Below, one piece after another: positions 63,720 through 64,000 of a stretch of 64,000 bases of DNA. This stretch comes from CAVQCJ01 sp963711005 (GTDB taxonomy: Bacteria; Actinomycetota; Actinomycetes; Prado026): the NCBI GenBank assembly GCA_963711005.1, contig CAVQCJ010000006.1:744001-808000 (forward strand). Direction: 5' to 3'. The notes below the pieces were generated by a model. It did no database searches and was not told the origin of the DNA. It saw nothing but the letters and a program-made list of their open reading frames with translations. The number at the start of each line of letters is the position of its first letter. The stretch's first letter is position 1. A program made the translations under genes and the position numbers.

Positions 63720-64000
63720 GCGACGGACGGACCGAACCGGCGACCGCGCACCCCCCGGTCGGCTTCCGGACCGGCGTACGGCTGGTCGCCACACGCGAGT
63801 TCGTCGAACGGATCCGCGAGCGCTCGTTCCTCGTCTCGACCGCGGTCAGCGCGCTCATCCTGCTCGCGGTGGTCGTGCTGCCCCAGCTGCTCGGCGGCGA
63901 CGGGAAGTCCCGCGTCATCGTCAGCGGCCAGGACGCGGTCACCGTGGCTGCCGCCGTGCACCGCCAGGCGCAGGCAAGTGGTCTCGACGTCGTCGTGGTG
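63716..64000 (+). CDS. ABC-2 type transporter permease, N-terminal part
   Basis: The ATG at 63716 overlaps the ATPase stop (ATGA). 95 residues are visible: TGVRLVATREFVERIRERSF, then the first membrane helix STAVSALILLAVVVLPQLLG and the start of an extracytoplasmic domain SRVIVSGQDAVTVAAAVHRQ. This matches NatB-like permeases that have a large outer domain after the first helix. The gene runs out of the window. Confidence 0.88.
   Translation, partial: MSDGRTEPATAHPPVGFRTGVRLVATREFVERIRERSFLVSTAVSALILLAVVVLPQLLGGDGKSRVIVSGQDAVTVAAAVHRQAQASGLDVVVV

Overview
The window comes from a high-GC actinomycete (class Actinomycetia). I cannot name the genus. The evidence is GC-rich codon use on both strands, many GTG starts, 4-base ATGA/GTGA gene overlaps, leaderless promoters (TANNNT hexamers 6-9 bases before start codons), and families that are almost exclusively actinobacterial (DUF3000, DUF3093, DUF3159, DUF3710, DUF4193, DUF4235, HemQ).

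The left part (1 to about 17.3 kb) is accessory. Genes are short and loosely spaced, many are unrecognised, and GC looks lower than on the right. It holds an ECF sigma factor with the start of a probable anti-sigma partner, a hydrolase-cyclase fusion, a lipoprotein, a thioesterase, a methyltransferase, a propeller-like membrane protein, a GNAT enzyme, a secreted protein, two paralogous 48-residue CxxC proteins, a membrane glycosyltransferase-like protein and an HNH remnant. Two identical IS110-family elements sit at 3028-4387 and 9106-10465. About a dozen copies of a 30-60 bp inverted-repeat element (REPIN-like) are scattered between genes. Both IS copies are inserted at the same 16-base motif, GGCACTTCGGTGCGCT, which is the right end of this small repeat. 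The non-coding end of the IS contains four short stretches matching the two sides of the target and the two sides of the donor, in the order expected for the guides of an IS110 bridge RNA. This is the most interesting system in the window.

The right part (17.4-64 kb) is a dense chromosomal backbone. In order it has a LigD-type polymerase domain, cysteine hydrolase, MsrB, GlcD-like oxidase, a solitary AbiEi/DUF559 gene beside a perfect 25-bp inverted repeat, and the coproporphyrin heme genes (EamA-hemE-hemG-hemQ). Next come DUF3000, a LuxR regulator, RNase D, GNAT, fadA-fadB, a metallopeptidase, dxs, galM, and a xylose operon (xylB, unknown, xylF, xylG, xylH, ROK repressor). It ends with aconitase, an RlmD/TrmA-like methyltransferase, a potassium cluster (APC/KimA-like permease, two TrkA proteins, and nearby KdpDE), DUF3159, an OB-fold protein, DUF3710, dut, hotdog thioesterase, DUF3093, DUF4235, DUF4193, gamma-carbonic anhydrase and the start of an ABC-2 exporter.

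At least eight backbone genes (hemE, DUF3000, fadB, dxs, xylB, APC permease, both trkA) carry single-base frameshifts. Because several are normally essential, I read these as residual indel errors in the assembly, not decay, and give one span per gene.
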